A stretch of 11,039 nucleotides of DNA from an uncultured Phycisphaerales bacterium (GTDB taxonomy: Bacteria > Planctomycetota > Phycisphaerae > WQYP01). A program made the translations under genes and the position numbers. The notes beneath the pieces are model-generated. The model was not told where the DNA came from. It did no database searches and was given only the letters and a program-made list of their open reading frames with translations. The stretch lies in the NCBI GenBank assembly GCA_937901265.1, contig CALCHA010000290.1, forward strand, positions 1 through 11,039, read 5' to 3'. How positions within the stretch are numbered: position 1 is the first letter of the stretch; each line of letters begins with the position of its first letter. Below are positions 1 through 6,313 of this stretch, one piece after another.

Positions 1-35
1 GCGGGTGGTGATTGCGGGGTTGGCCCGCGGCGCTG

Positions 36-65
36 GCCCGCGGCGTCGCGGACGCCGGGCTTTTT
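36..65 (+). terminator. Rho-independent terminator for a convergent gene left of the window
   Basis: A GC-rich hairpin is followed directly by five T residues on the plus strand. The left arm is GCCC (36-39) and GGCGTC (42-47), with a two-base bulge between them. The loop is GCG. The right arm is GACGCC plus GGGC (51-60), and TTTTT follows at 61-65. The T tract lies only on the plus-strand side, so the hairpin should end transcription that enters from the left. The regulator at 78-1811 reads toward it from the other side and gains no U tract there. A 12-base direct repeat (21-32 and 34-45) duplicates most of the left arm, so an alternative arm could compete in folding. The gene it serves lies outside the window. 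Confidence 0.65.
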
Positions 66-77
66 GGAAAGGTCGGC

Positions 78-1811
78 TTATTTTGCGGTGGTGACGGCTT
101 TGCGGATTTCGGTGAGGAATTGCTCGACTTTGAAGGGCTTGAAGAGGACGGCGGCGAGGCCGTCATGGGTGGCGCGGACAATCGAGTGGTTGGGGTCGTA
201 ACCGAAGCCGGTCATGAGAATGACGGGGGGCTTGTGGTTGAGCTTCTGTGCGGCGAGGAAGATTTCATAGCCGTTTTTGTAGGGCATCTTGATGTCAGAC
301 AGGACCAGGTCGTAGCGGGAGTTGCCGGCGAGCAGGGCGGTTGCCTCGGCACCGTCGGCCGCGGTGTCGACCTTGCAGCCCAGGCGGGTGAGCAGGTCGG
401 CGATGGTCTGGCGGATGTTGGGTTCGTCGTCGGCGACAAGGACGCGTTTGCCGGCGAGCAGCGGATCGACCGCCTTGGCGGAAGCGTCGCCCCCGAGGAT
501 GGTCCGGGGGCCCTCGGCGACGGCGCGGACGCTCTGGCGGATCTTGTTGACGTTGTCGAGGATCGCCCCGAGGCGGCGGCGCATATCGTCATTGCCGATG
601 TAGTCGTCCATCAGGAGCGTGGTTTCGGAAGTGATGTCGTTCAACGGGCCGGCGATTTCGGTGTTAACGTCAGAGGCGAGCTGGCCGGTGGTGGTGTGTC
701 GTTCGACCACGAGGAGGTTGAGGATATTGATGGCGATGGCGACGTAGCGGCCGAAGATCTCGGCGAACTGGCGGTCGTCTTCGGAGAAGGCCGAGGGGTG
801 ATGCGATTCGATGTTGAAGATGCCGATGGTGCGGTCGTGCAGCATGAGCGGGACGGTGAGGGAGGAAATGGCGTTGGTGAGGCCGGCGACGTAGCGTGGA
901 TCGCGGGCGACATCGGAGCAGATATAGGAGCGGCCGGTGGAGGCGACGTAGCCGGAAATGCCGTTGCCTTCGGGGGTGGCGAAGAGCTCGACCTCCATGG
1001 CCTCGGTGGGCATGCCGACGCTGATGACGAGTTCGAGCTTATTGGACTTTCGGTCGAGGAGGCGGATGGCGAAATGGTCGAAGTGCATCAGCTGGCGGCA
1101 GAATTTGATGATCTTCTCTTCGAGCAGCTTGAGCCGCTGGCCGACGTTGAGTTTGGCGATCGCTTCGCCCTCGAGGCGGACGAGCTCGCCGCCCGCCTGA
1201 TCGATGGCGTCGATTTTCTGCTGGAGGCGGCGGCCGGAGGTGGCGTCCCAGCAGATCGCGACGACCTGGGAGACCACCGGCGGGCCCTCTTTGCCAACGG
1301 ATTCGAGGACCGGGGAACAGAAAAGTTCGAAGTACTGGGTGTCGTCGATGGAGAAGGAGAATTTACGGGAGCGCGGCGGGGCGGCCGGGGTGGCGGTGGT
1401 CAGGGCGACCTCGTCCGGCCGGGGGAGCGGGCTGATGCCGGTGACAAAAATGGCGTGGGCGTTGGCGCAAACTTCGCGGATGCGGTCGCGGACCGGCTGC
1501 GACCACTGCTTCATGCGGCGGTTGGCCCACAGGATGTCGCCCTCGCCGTTGGCGATGCAGATACCTTCGCCGATGGTGTCGAGGATGAGACCGGACTGCT
1601 GGGCGGCGATGGCGCGTTCGAGAGGCAGGAAATCGGCGGAGTCGGAGAAGACCGCATCAATGGATCCGCCGCGCAACTCGCGCAGGGCATCCTCCATGGA
1701 ATGGGCGAGCACCACGTCGTACGTGCTTTTAAGCAAATCAATGAGGCCGCTCTGCTGGGAGTGGGGTCCCGAGAGCACGAGGAGTCGCTGGGTAGAAGGC
1801 GATTGGGTCAT
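78..1811 (-). CDS. PAS/GAF regulator with histidine-less HisKA-like segment and C-terminal receiver
   Basis: A cytoplasmic signalling protein of 577 residues. In order: a receiver-like half domain without an acid pair (about 8-60), a PAS-like segment (about 75-190), a GAF sensor domain (about 225-365), a two-helix segment resembling a kinase dimerisation domain (about 366-432), and a complete receiver (455-574). The receiver has D461/D462, phospho-acceptor D506 in LVLSDIKMP, T534 and K558. In the helix pair, the place of the usual SHELRTPL block reads NTEIAGPL, so N383 replaces the phosphorylated histidine. There is no ATPase domain, so it cannot be a working kinase by itself. I chose the ATG at 1811 because the longer reading frame begins with a TTG inside a promoter-like -35. 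It lies 60 bases after ilvA. Ligand and output are unknown. The domain calls are solid, the role is inferred. Confidence 0.92.
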   Translation of the reverse strand: MTQSPSTQRLLVLSGPHSQQSGLIDLLKSTYDVVLAHSMEDALRELRGGSIDAVFSDSADFLPLERAIAAQQSGLILDTIGEGICIANGEGDILWANRRMKQWSQPVRDRIREVCANAHAIFVTGISPLPRPDEVALTTATPAAPPRSRKFSFSIDDTQYFELFCSPVLESVGKEGPPVVSQVVAICWDATSGRRLQQKIDAIDQAGGELVRLEGEAIAKLNVGQRLKLLEEKIIKFCRQLMHFDHFAIRLLDRKSNKLELVISVGMPTEAMEVELFATPEGNGISGYVASTGRSYICSDVARDPRYVAGLTNAISSLTVPLMLHDRTIGIFNIESHHPSAFSEDDRQFAEIFGRYVAIAINILNLLVVERHTTTGQLASDVNTEIAGPLNDITSETTLLMDDYIGNDDMRRRLGAILDNVNKIRQSVRAVAEGPRTILGGDASAKAVDPLLAGKRVLVADDEPNIRQTIADLLTRLGCKVDTAADGAEATALLAGNSRYDLVLSDIKMPYKNGYEIFLAAQKLNHKPPVILMTGFGYDPNHSIVRATHDGLAAVLFKPFKVEQFLTEIRKAVTTAK

Positions 1812-1823
1812 GACACTTCGCTC

Positions 1824-1853
1824 AGTATAGGCCGGGAGCGGGGGGAAACTCAA
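1824..1853 (-). promoter_or_regulatory. Predicted promoter of the PAS/GAF/receiver gene
   Basis: On the minus strand TTGAGT (1848-1853) and TATACT (1824-1829) are separated by 18 bases, close to a sigma-70 type promoter. Transcription would start near 1817, about six bases before the ATG at 1811. The mRNA would then be nearly leaderless, and no Shine-Dalgarno sequence is visible. This gives the gene its own promoter in the short gap after ilvA, although read-through from ilvA remains possible. Confidence 0.5.
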
Positions 1854-1871
1854 AAGAGCACATCACGGGGG

Positions 1872-3392
1872 TCAGCGCAGGAAGAGGTGGTAGGCGCGGT
1901 TGTCGGACTCGTCGACGCAGGGATAGCCCAGCGCGGTGACGAACTCGCCGAAGGACTGCATGTCGTCGGCGGGCACCTGGATGCCCACCAGAATGCGCCC
2001 GTAGTCGGCACCCTGGTTTCGATAATGGAAGAGGCTGATGTTCCAGTCGGGGTGCATCCCCGCGAGAAAACGCATCAGGGCGCCCGGTCGCTCGGGGAAT
2101 TCAAAGCGGTAGAGCCGTTCATCCTGCGCCAGCCGCGTGCGGCCGCCGACCATGTAACGGAGGTGCTCCTTGGAGAGGGCGTCGGCCACGAGATCGACGC
2201 AGGCGAAGCCCTCATCGGTAAACGCCTGGGCAATGGCAGCGGATTCGTTGTGGCTGTTCACCGCGAGTCCCACCAGGACGTGCGCCGTGGCGGCATCGGA
2301 GATGCGGTAGCTGAACTCGGTGACGCTGCGCTGGCCGATCATGTCGCAGAGCCGGCGGAAGCTGCCGCGGGCCTCGGGGATGGTGACGGCCAGCAGGGTT
2401 TCGCGCTGTTCGCCGGTTTCGGCATGCTCTGCGACGAAGCGCAGGCGATCGAAATTCATGTTGGCCCCGCAGGTGATCGCGACGAAAGCCTCATCCCGGA
2501 GGCCATGCAACGCGATGTACTTCTTCATCCCGGCAATACCCATTGCGCCGGCGGGTTCGAGGATGCTGCGCGTGTCCTCGAAAACATCCTTGATGGCCGC
2601 GCAGACAGCGTCGGTGTCAACGGTCACGAAGTCATCCACCAGTTCGCGGGTGATGCGAAAGGTTTCTTCGCCGACAAGCTTGACGGCGGTGCCATCCGAA
2701 AAAAGGCCGACGTCGGCAAGCTGGATGCGTTTGCCGGCCCTGACGGAGCGGAGCATGGCGTCGGAATCGGTCATCTGCACGCCGATGACTTTGATGGCCG
2801 GGCGGACGGCCTTGATGTAGGCGGCGACCCCGGAAATGAGTCCGCCGCCGCCAATCGCCACAAAGACGGCGTGGAGCGGATGCTGGTGTTGCCAGAGAAT
2901 TTCCATCGCGACGGTGCCCTGGCCGGCGATGACGTCGGGATCATCGAAGGGGTGAACAAACACATAGCCGTGCGCCTTTTGCAGTTCCAGGGCATGGCCG
3001 TAGGCGTCGGAATAGCTGTCGCCGTGCAGCAGGACCTCACCGCCGAGGGCACGGACGGCGTCGGACTTGAGCGTCGGGGTGGTGATGGGCATGACGATGG
3101 TGGCGCGGCAACCGAGCTTGCGGGCGCTGAGCGCCACGCCCTGAGCGTGGTTTCCCGCCGAGGCACAGATCACGCCGCGTTGCAGCTCCTCAGCGGAAAG
3201 TCGCGACATTTTGTTGTAGGCGCCACGCAGCTTGAAGCTGAACACGGGTTGCTGGTCCTCGCGTTTCAGCCACACCCGGTTGCCGATGCGGCGCGAAAGT
3301 TTGGGGGCCAGTTCCAGCGGCGTTTCGACGGCGACATCGTAGACCCGCGCGTTGAGAATGCGCTGCAGATACTCTTGCGTTCGTGCTTCCAT
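1872..3392 (-). CDS. ilvA: Threonine ammonia-lyase, biosynthetic type (IlvA)
   Basis: A cytoplasmic PLP enzyme that deaminates threonine to 2-oxobutanoate, the first committed step toward isoleucine. The 506-residue length matches the long biosynthetic form. The PLP lysine is K54 in the FSFKLRGAYNKM block. The substrate loop is SAGNHAQG (78-85) and the phosphate-binding loop is GGGGLISG (181-188). The block around 308-330 (CGANMNFDRLR, then GEQRETLLAVTIPE) matches E. coli IlvA closely. Two ACT-like regulatory domains occupy about 330-400 and 425-495, so feedback control by isoleucine and valine is likely from family knowledge. The ATG at 3392 has an AAAGG ribosome site about eight bases upstream. 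It is divergent from the Rrf2 gene, with a 173-base shared control region. No other ilv or leu genes are in the window. Confidence 0.97.
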   Translation of the reverse strand: MEARTQEYLQRILNARVYDVAVETPLELAPKLSRRIGNRVWLKREDQQPVFSFKLRGAYNKMSRLSAEELQRGVICASAGNHAQGVALSARKLGCRATIVMPITTPTLKSDAVRALGGEVLLHGDSYSDAYGHALELQKAHGYVFVHPFDDPDVIAGQGTVAMEILWQHQHPLHAVFVAIGGGGLISGVAAYIKAVRPAIKVIGVQMTDSDAMLRSVRAGKRIQLADVGLFSDGTAVKLVGEETFRITRELVDDFVTVDTDAVCAAIKDVFEDTRSILEPAGAMGIAGMKKYIALHGLRDEAFVAITCGANMNFDRLRFVAEHAETGEQRETLLAVTIPEARGSFRRLCDMIGQRSVTEFSYRISDAATAHVLVGLAVNSHNESAAIAQAFTDEGFACVDLVADALSKEHLRYMVGGRTRLAQDERLYRFEFPERPGALMRFLAGMHPDWNISLFHYRNQGADYGRILVGIQVPADDMQSFGEFVTALGYPCVDESDNRAYHLFLR

Positions 3393-3422
3393 CGCGGGGA
3401 CCTTTCAACAGCAGGGGAGGAG

Positions 3423-3454
3423 GCCGACGGGAAACCAGCACTCTAGCCGTCGGC
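3423..3454. repeat. 8-bp inverted repeat bracketing the predicted ilvA -10
   Basis: GCCGACGG (3423-3430) and CCGTCGGC (3447-3454) are perfect inverted copies. The spacer is 16 bases and the arm centres are 24 bases apart, about two helical turns. This spacing suits a dimeric DNA-binding protein. It could be an operator for ilvA, perhaps for the divergently encoded Rrf2 regulator, but neither is shown. An RNA hairpin is less likely because the right arm lies upstream of the predicted transcription start. Confidence 0.45.
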
Positions 3455-3467
3455 GGGAAAGGGGCAA
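3440..3467 (-). promoter_or_regulatory. Predicted ilvA promoter
   Basis: On the minus strand TTGCCC (3462-3467) and TAGAGT (3440-3445) are 16 bases apart, each matching four of six consensus positions. Transcription would start near 3433, leaving a leader of about 40 bases that carries the AAAGG ribosome site. The -10 lies inside the spacer of the dyad at 3423-3454, which would suit control of this promoter. Confidence 0.35.
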
Positions 3468-3540
3468 GCGTCCCAGACGCGTGAAGCCGGGGCCGCCGGC
3501 CGGGGGAGCGGCGGCGTTGCGGAGAGTTGACGGGGTCGAT

Positions 3541-3561
3541 TACACTTTTCGCGACTGGAGG
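3541..3561 (+). promoter_or_regulatory. Predicted -10 and ribosome site of the Rrf2 gene
   Basis: TACACT at 3541-3546 resembles a -10 hexamer, with no convincing -35 at normal spacing. GGAGG at 3557-3561 sits four bases before the ATG at 3566 and fixes that start. The longer open frame that begins at 3527 would put its start upstream of both elements. Confidence 0.4.
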
Positions 3562-3565
3562 CCTG

Positions 3566-4009
3566 ATGCAACTTTCGAAGCGGACGCAGTATGGGCTGCG
3601 GGCGATGATCTGTCTTGCGGATGCGTATGAGCGGGGGTATCTGCAGACCAAAGAACTGGCATCTCGCGAACAGTTGCCGACCAAGTTCCTCGAATCCATC
3701 CTCTCGGCGCTTACGCGCGGGAAATTCCTGACCTCGAAGATTGGGGCGACCGGCGGCTATCGTCTGGCCCGGCCGCCGAAGGACATTTCCATCAGCGACA
3801 TCGTGGGGCGGCTGGAGGGCAAGAAGCTCATGGAGGAGCAGCCGGACGTGGAGGCGGGGAACACCGAGCGCCCCGGGGAGGTGGCGGTGCGCGTGGTGCA
3901 GGGGGAACTGTCCGAGGCGGTGCAGCGGGTGCTCAAGGCGATGTCGCTGGCGGAGCTGGGCGAGCAGGTCAGCGCGCGCAGCAGGGCTACGGAAATGTAT
4001 TATATTTGA
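3566..4009 (+). CDS. Rrf2-family transcriptional regulator without cluster-binding cysteines
   Basis: A 147-residue winged-helix DNA-binding protein. The N-terminus MQLSKRTQYGLRA, the recognition region (about 26-50, ending LESILSAL) and the wing GATGGYRLARP (60-70) are typical of Rrf2 proteins. IscR and NsrR carry three cysteines around residues 90-110 that hold an iron-sulfur cluster. Here the matching stretch (about 91-110) has none, and the only cysteine is C16 in the DNA-binding domain. It therefore probably senses something other than a bound cluster, or acts through a partner, as cluster-free members such as CymR do. It is divergent from ilvA and lies 76 bases before a lipoprotein thioredoxin with its own promoter-like element. 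Targets are unknown; ilvA and the thioredoxin are the obvious candidates. Confidence 0.94.
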   Translation: MQLSKRTQYGLRAMICLADAYERGYLQTKELASREQLPTKFLESILSALTRGKFLTSKIGATGGYRLARPPKDISISDIVGRLEGKKLMEEQPDVEAGNTERPGEVAVRVVQGELSEAVQRVLKAMSLAELGEQVSARSRATEMYYI

Positions 4010-4045
4010 GCCGCGGGAATTGGCCGCCCTTGTCCTCTGCGAGGA

Positions 4046-4078
4046 TGCTACAATCAGCTTTGCAAAACTTGTTGGAGG
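4046..4078 (+). promoter_or_regulatory. Extended -10 promoter and ribosome site of the thioredoxin lipoprotein
   Basis: TGCTACAAT (4046-4054) has the TGn extension in front of a near-consensus -10, which can work without a good -35. None is seen at the right distance. Transcription would start near 4061. GGAGG (4074-4078) is seven bases before the ATG at 4086, so the thioredoxin can be expressed separately from the Rrf2 gene. Confidence 0.5.
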
Positions 4079-4085
4079 ATGCGCG

Positions 4086-4565
4086 ATGGGTGTGAAACGC
4101 ATGGCGATGTTGGGGGTCCTTCTGCTTGCGGCGACGGGTTGTGGCACGGCCACCGCGGTAAAGCCCCCGGAAGCGGGCTGGACTGAGAATTACGCCGCGG
4201 CAATGACGCAGGCCCAGCAGGAGCACAAGCAGCTCCTGCTGAACTTCACCGGGTCGGATTGGTGCCCCCCCTGTCAGGCCCTCGACCGCACGGTGCTGGA
4301 TTCGGAGGCGTTCAAGCAATGGGCAGCCGGCAAGTACGTGCTGGTGACCCTCGATTATCCCTCGCACAAGCAGCAGGATGAGGCGACCAAAGCGCGCAAC
4401 CAGGATCTGCAAAAGCAATTCAAAATCGAGGGTTACCCCACCATCATCATCACCGACGCCCAGGGCAAGGAGCTCACACGGACGGTGGGATTTAACGAAA
4501 AGCAGACTGCCCAAGCGTGGATCGCGGACATGGATGCGGCGTTGAAAAAAGGCGGGGCGAGCTAA
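4086..4565 (+). CDS. Lipoprotein thioredoxin-family protein (WCPPC active site)
   Basis: A 159-residue thiol-disulfide protein anchored outside the cytoplasm. The N-terminus is a short basic and hydrophobic signal that ends in the lipobox-like AATGC, which makes C19 the lipidated cysteine. The thioredoxin fold follows, with active-site C60 and C63 in SDWCPPCQ and the cis-proline P118 in GYPTI. The layout (NFTGSDWCPPCQ, then a variable loop, then VTLDY and QFKIEGYPT) fits the Thioredoxin_7-like group. It probably reduces or oxidises disulfides in exported proteins; the substrate cannot be read from sequence. The reading frame is open far upstream, but the GGAGG seven bases before the ATG at 4086 and the signal peptide set the start. 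It ends eight bases from the convergent zinc-ribbon gene with no terminator between them. Confidence 0.94.
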   Translation: MGVKRMAMLGVLLLAATGCGTATAVKPPEAGWTENYAAAMTQAQQEHKQLLLNFTGSDWCPPCQALDRTVLDSEAFKQWAAGKYVLVTLDYPSHKQQDEATKARNQDLQKQFKIEGYPTIIITDAQGKELTRTVGFNEKQTAQAWIADMDAALKKGGAS

Positions 4566-4573
4566 GTCGCGGG

Positions 4574-5875
4574 TCAGGGGGCGATGCCCTCGACGCGCAG
4601 CGTGCCGCCCCACACCTGGAGAATGCTGGTCGTGCCGGCGGCCAGATCGGGATCAGGGACGAGCAGCACCTGGATCCTCCCCGGCACGGGCTTTTGCTTC
4701 ATCCCCGAGACCAGCAGCGGAATGCGGGCGAAGGCATTCGGACGTGTTATGAAGCGGCCGACCAGCCATTGGTTGTGGTTCTGCTCGATCAGCACGCGGA
4801 ACGCCACCGGCATCGGCGGGTCGGCCATCGTCAGGTAGCCGAGGCGATCGCCCTCCCAGTGGTCGCCAGCCATGAGCCGCACGGCATTATTCATGGCACC
4901 AGCAAGTTCGGGATTTTCCACCACCTCCACGGAAGAGGCGCCCGGCGGCAGGACCTGAAAGCCCAGGTCGGCCGCACGATGGATCCGCACCTCGTTGATG
5001 CCCGCCCTCTGCGGCAGCAGGGTGAGCGTGCATTCCAGATGCGCCAGGTGGCCGCCCGGTGCGATGGACGGGCCGCTGGGGTCGATGGCGGCGGCAAAGG
5101 AAATGGGCATGGGAACCGCGGGATCCAGCGACTGCCCCGCCACCTTGAGATGCCACGTCGGGCCGCCCTTGAGCGCCAGCGTGATCTGCGGCCGCACCAG
5201 CGCCCCGGCGAGCGGGCCCAGCTCGCTGCCGCCACGGAAATTGCAGATCAGCGCCACGGGGAGCGGATCGCCGGCACGCATCCGCGGACGCAGCTCAAAG
5301 GTCACGGCAACCATCTGCTGCACATAGCGATCGATCTGCGCCGGTGAGGCACGGCCCTCGATGATCGCCCCCTGCACCAGATCCCCCCACGCCGGACACC
5401 AGTCGCGCGTCCCCTGCCGCGCCAGCAGGGCGTCCACCAGCAGCGAGACTTCGCGGTCTGAACCGCGGCCCGCGTGCAGGCGGCGAAGAAGTTCGTCGGC
5501 CACCCGTGCCCGGGCGGGAGAGGCAGTCGCCACAACCTCCGATCGCAGCACGCCCATGGGGGTCCAGGCGATCCAGTCCGCCTGCGATGCCCAGCGCGCG
5601 GCGGCGAGGGTCAGCAGCCCCACCGCCAGGCCCGCCAACGCCGTTCCCGCGAAGGCCACAGGCTGATTCAGACGGCGATTGCCCACCCGAAAGGCGTGCC
5701 GCCGCGTCGTATCCGCTCCGCACTCCGGACAGCGCCGGGCGTTCTCCGGACGATTGAAAAGGTCAAAGCCGCAGGCGCGACAGAGCAGGTGGTGATCGAT
5801 GCGCCGCCCGTGACGGCCCATGGTGCATACGACCACGCCGATCAACAACAGCAGCCATCCGATAAGCCAAAGCAT
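4574..5875 (-). CDS. Zinc-ribbon membrane protein of unknown function
   Basis: A 433-residue protein that I cannot assign a function. A membrane segment covers residues 2-19. A four-cysteine zinc ribbon follows (C32, C35, C49, C52, in CRACGFDL and RCPECGAD), then a second membrane segment (about 72-92). A large domain (about 95-433) has no motif I recognise and probably lies outside the membrane. Zinc ribbons of this wording next to a membrane helix are common in Phycisphaerae, so it is a lineage marker. I chose the ATG at 5875 because GGAGAGG lies six bases upstream; the longer frame starts with a GTG that overlaps this ribosome site. It follows the ArsR gene by 75 bases and has its own -10-like element. 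It ends tail-to-tail with the thioredoxin. Confidence 0.8.
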   Translation of the reverse strand: MLWLIGWLLLLIGVVVCTMGRHGRRIDHHLLCRACGFDLFNRPENARRCPECGADTTRRHAFRVGNRRLNQPVAFAGTALAGLAVGLLTLAAARWASQADWIAWTPMGVLRSEVVATASPARARVADELLRRLHAGRGSDREVSLLVDALLARQGTRDWCPAWGDLVQGAIIEGRASPAQIDRYVQQMVAVTFELRPRMRAGDPLPVALICNFRGGSELGPLAGALVRPQITLALKGGPTWHLKVAGQSLDPAVPMPISFAAAIDPSGPSIAPGGHLAHLECTLTLLPQRAGINEVRIHRAADLGFQVLPPGASSVEVVENPELAGAMNNAVRLMAGDHWEGDRLGYLTMADPPMPVAFRVLIEQNHNQWLVGRFITRPNAFARIPLLVSGMKQKPVPGRIQVLLVPDPDLAAGTTSILQVWGGTLRVEGIAP

Positions 5876-5910
5876 GGCGGGCCTCTCCACATGCAGGCGT
5901 GTGCCCCCTG

Positions 5911-5916
5911 AGTGTA
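5911..5916 (-). promoter_or_regulatory. Predicted -10 element of the zinc-ribbon gene
   Basis: TACACT on the minus strand lies 35 bases before the ATG at 5875. No good -35 is found at normal spacing. It is listed because the same TAYACT-like hexamer occurs in front of four other genes here. Alone it is weak evidence. Confidence 0.3.
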
Positions 5917-5950
5917 GCGCTGGCCGCGCGCCAAGGCGCGGCGGCGCGAC

Positions 5951-6313
5951 TCACTCGCCTGTGCAGCCGAAGCGGATCTTCACCTCGTGGAGCCAGCCGA
6001 TGACGGTCGCCTGATTCACGTAATAATAGAGGCTGTTGCAGGCGCGGCGGCAGGCGACAAGCCGCGCTTCGGAAAGCACCTTGAGGTGGTGGCTGACGGT
6101 CGGCTGCTTCAAGCCCAGCTCTTCTGCCAGTTCCACCACGTTGTACATGCTCTCGCAGAGTGGCTCCCGCGGCAGGAGCTGCATGATGCGCAGGCGCGTC
6201 GGCTCCCCGAGGGCCGCGAACACCCGCGCAAATGCGTCCTGCTCCACCGGCCGCGGACGGGACCGACGGCCCGCCGCCACTCTCGGGGACTGTTTGTCGG
6301 CCGCGCGCGGCAT
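5951..6313 (-). CDS. ArsR-family winged-helix regulator, coupled to serA
   Basis: A 120-residue DNA-binding protein. After a basic, probably disordered N-terminus (1-22) comes the ArsR fold: FAALGEPTRLRIMQLL (32-47), and the recognition helix in LGLKQPTVSHHLKVLSEARL (67-85). The ATG overlaps the serA stop codon (TGATG at 6315-6311), which suggests coupled translation and a role linked to serA. Four cysteines are present: C53 in PLCES, near the place of the metal-binding cysteines of classical ArsR; C88 and C92 in the wing (ACRRAC); and C117 near the end. They could form a metal or thiol sensor, but the classical ELCVCDL motif is absent and ligand binding is unproven. Metal sensing, redox sensing or metabolite sensing, as in other ArsR-fold proteins, all remain possible. 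Confidence 0.93.
   Translation of the reverse strand: MPRAADKQSPRVAAGRRSRPRPVEQDAFARVFAALGEPTRLRIMQLLPREPLCESMYNVVELAEELGLKQPTVSHHLKVLSEARLVACRRACNSLYYYVNQATVIGWLHEVKIRFGCTGE

Noticed and set aside
12..3446. A plus-strand open frame of 1144 codons
   Set aside because: It lies antisense to the regulator and ilvA, crosses the gap between them, and has no recognisable domain. The opposite frames have clear families. Long antisense frames are expected in GC-rich genes.
3527..3546. TTGACG (3527-3532) as a -35 paired with TACACT (3541-3546)
   Set aside because: The spacer is only 8 bases, far too short for a sigma-70 promoter.
3990..4009. AT-rich patch resembling part of a dif site, near the G/C bias switch
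   Set aside because: It aligns to E. coli dif only with gaps and lacks the conserved XerD arm; it encodes the C-terminal MYYI of the Rrf2 protein, which explains the composition.
5924..5941. GC hairpin CGCGCC-AA-GGCGCG between the ArsR and zinc-ribbon genes
   Set aside because: The loop is only two bases and there is no T tract on either strand, so a terminator is not supported.
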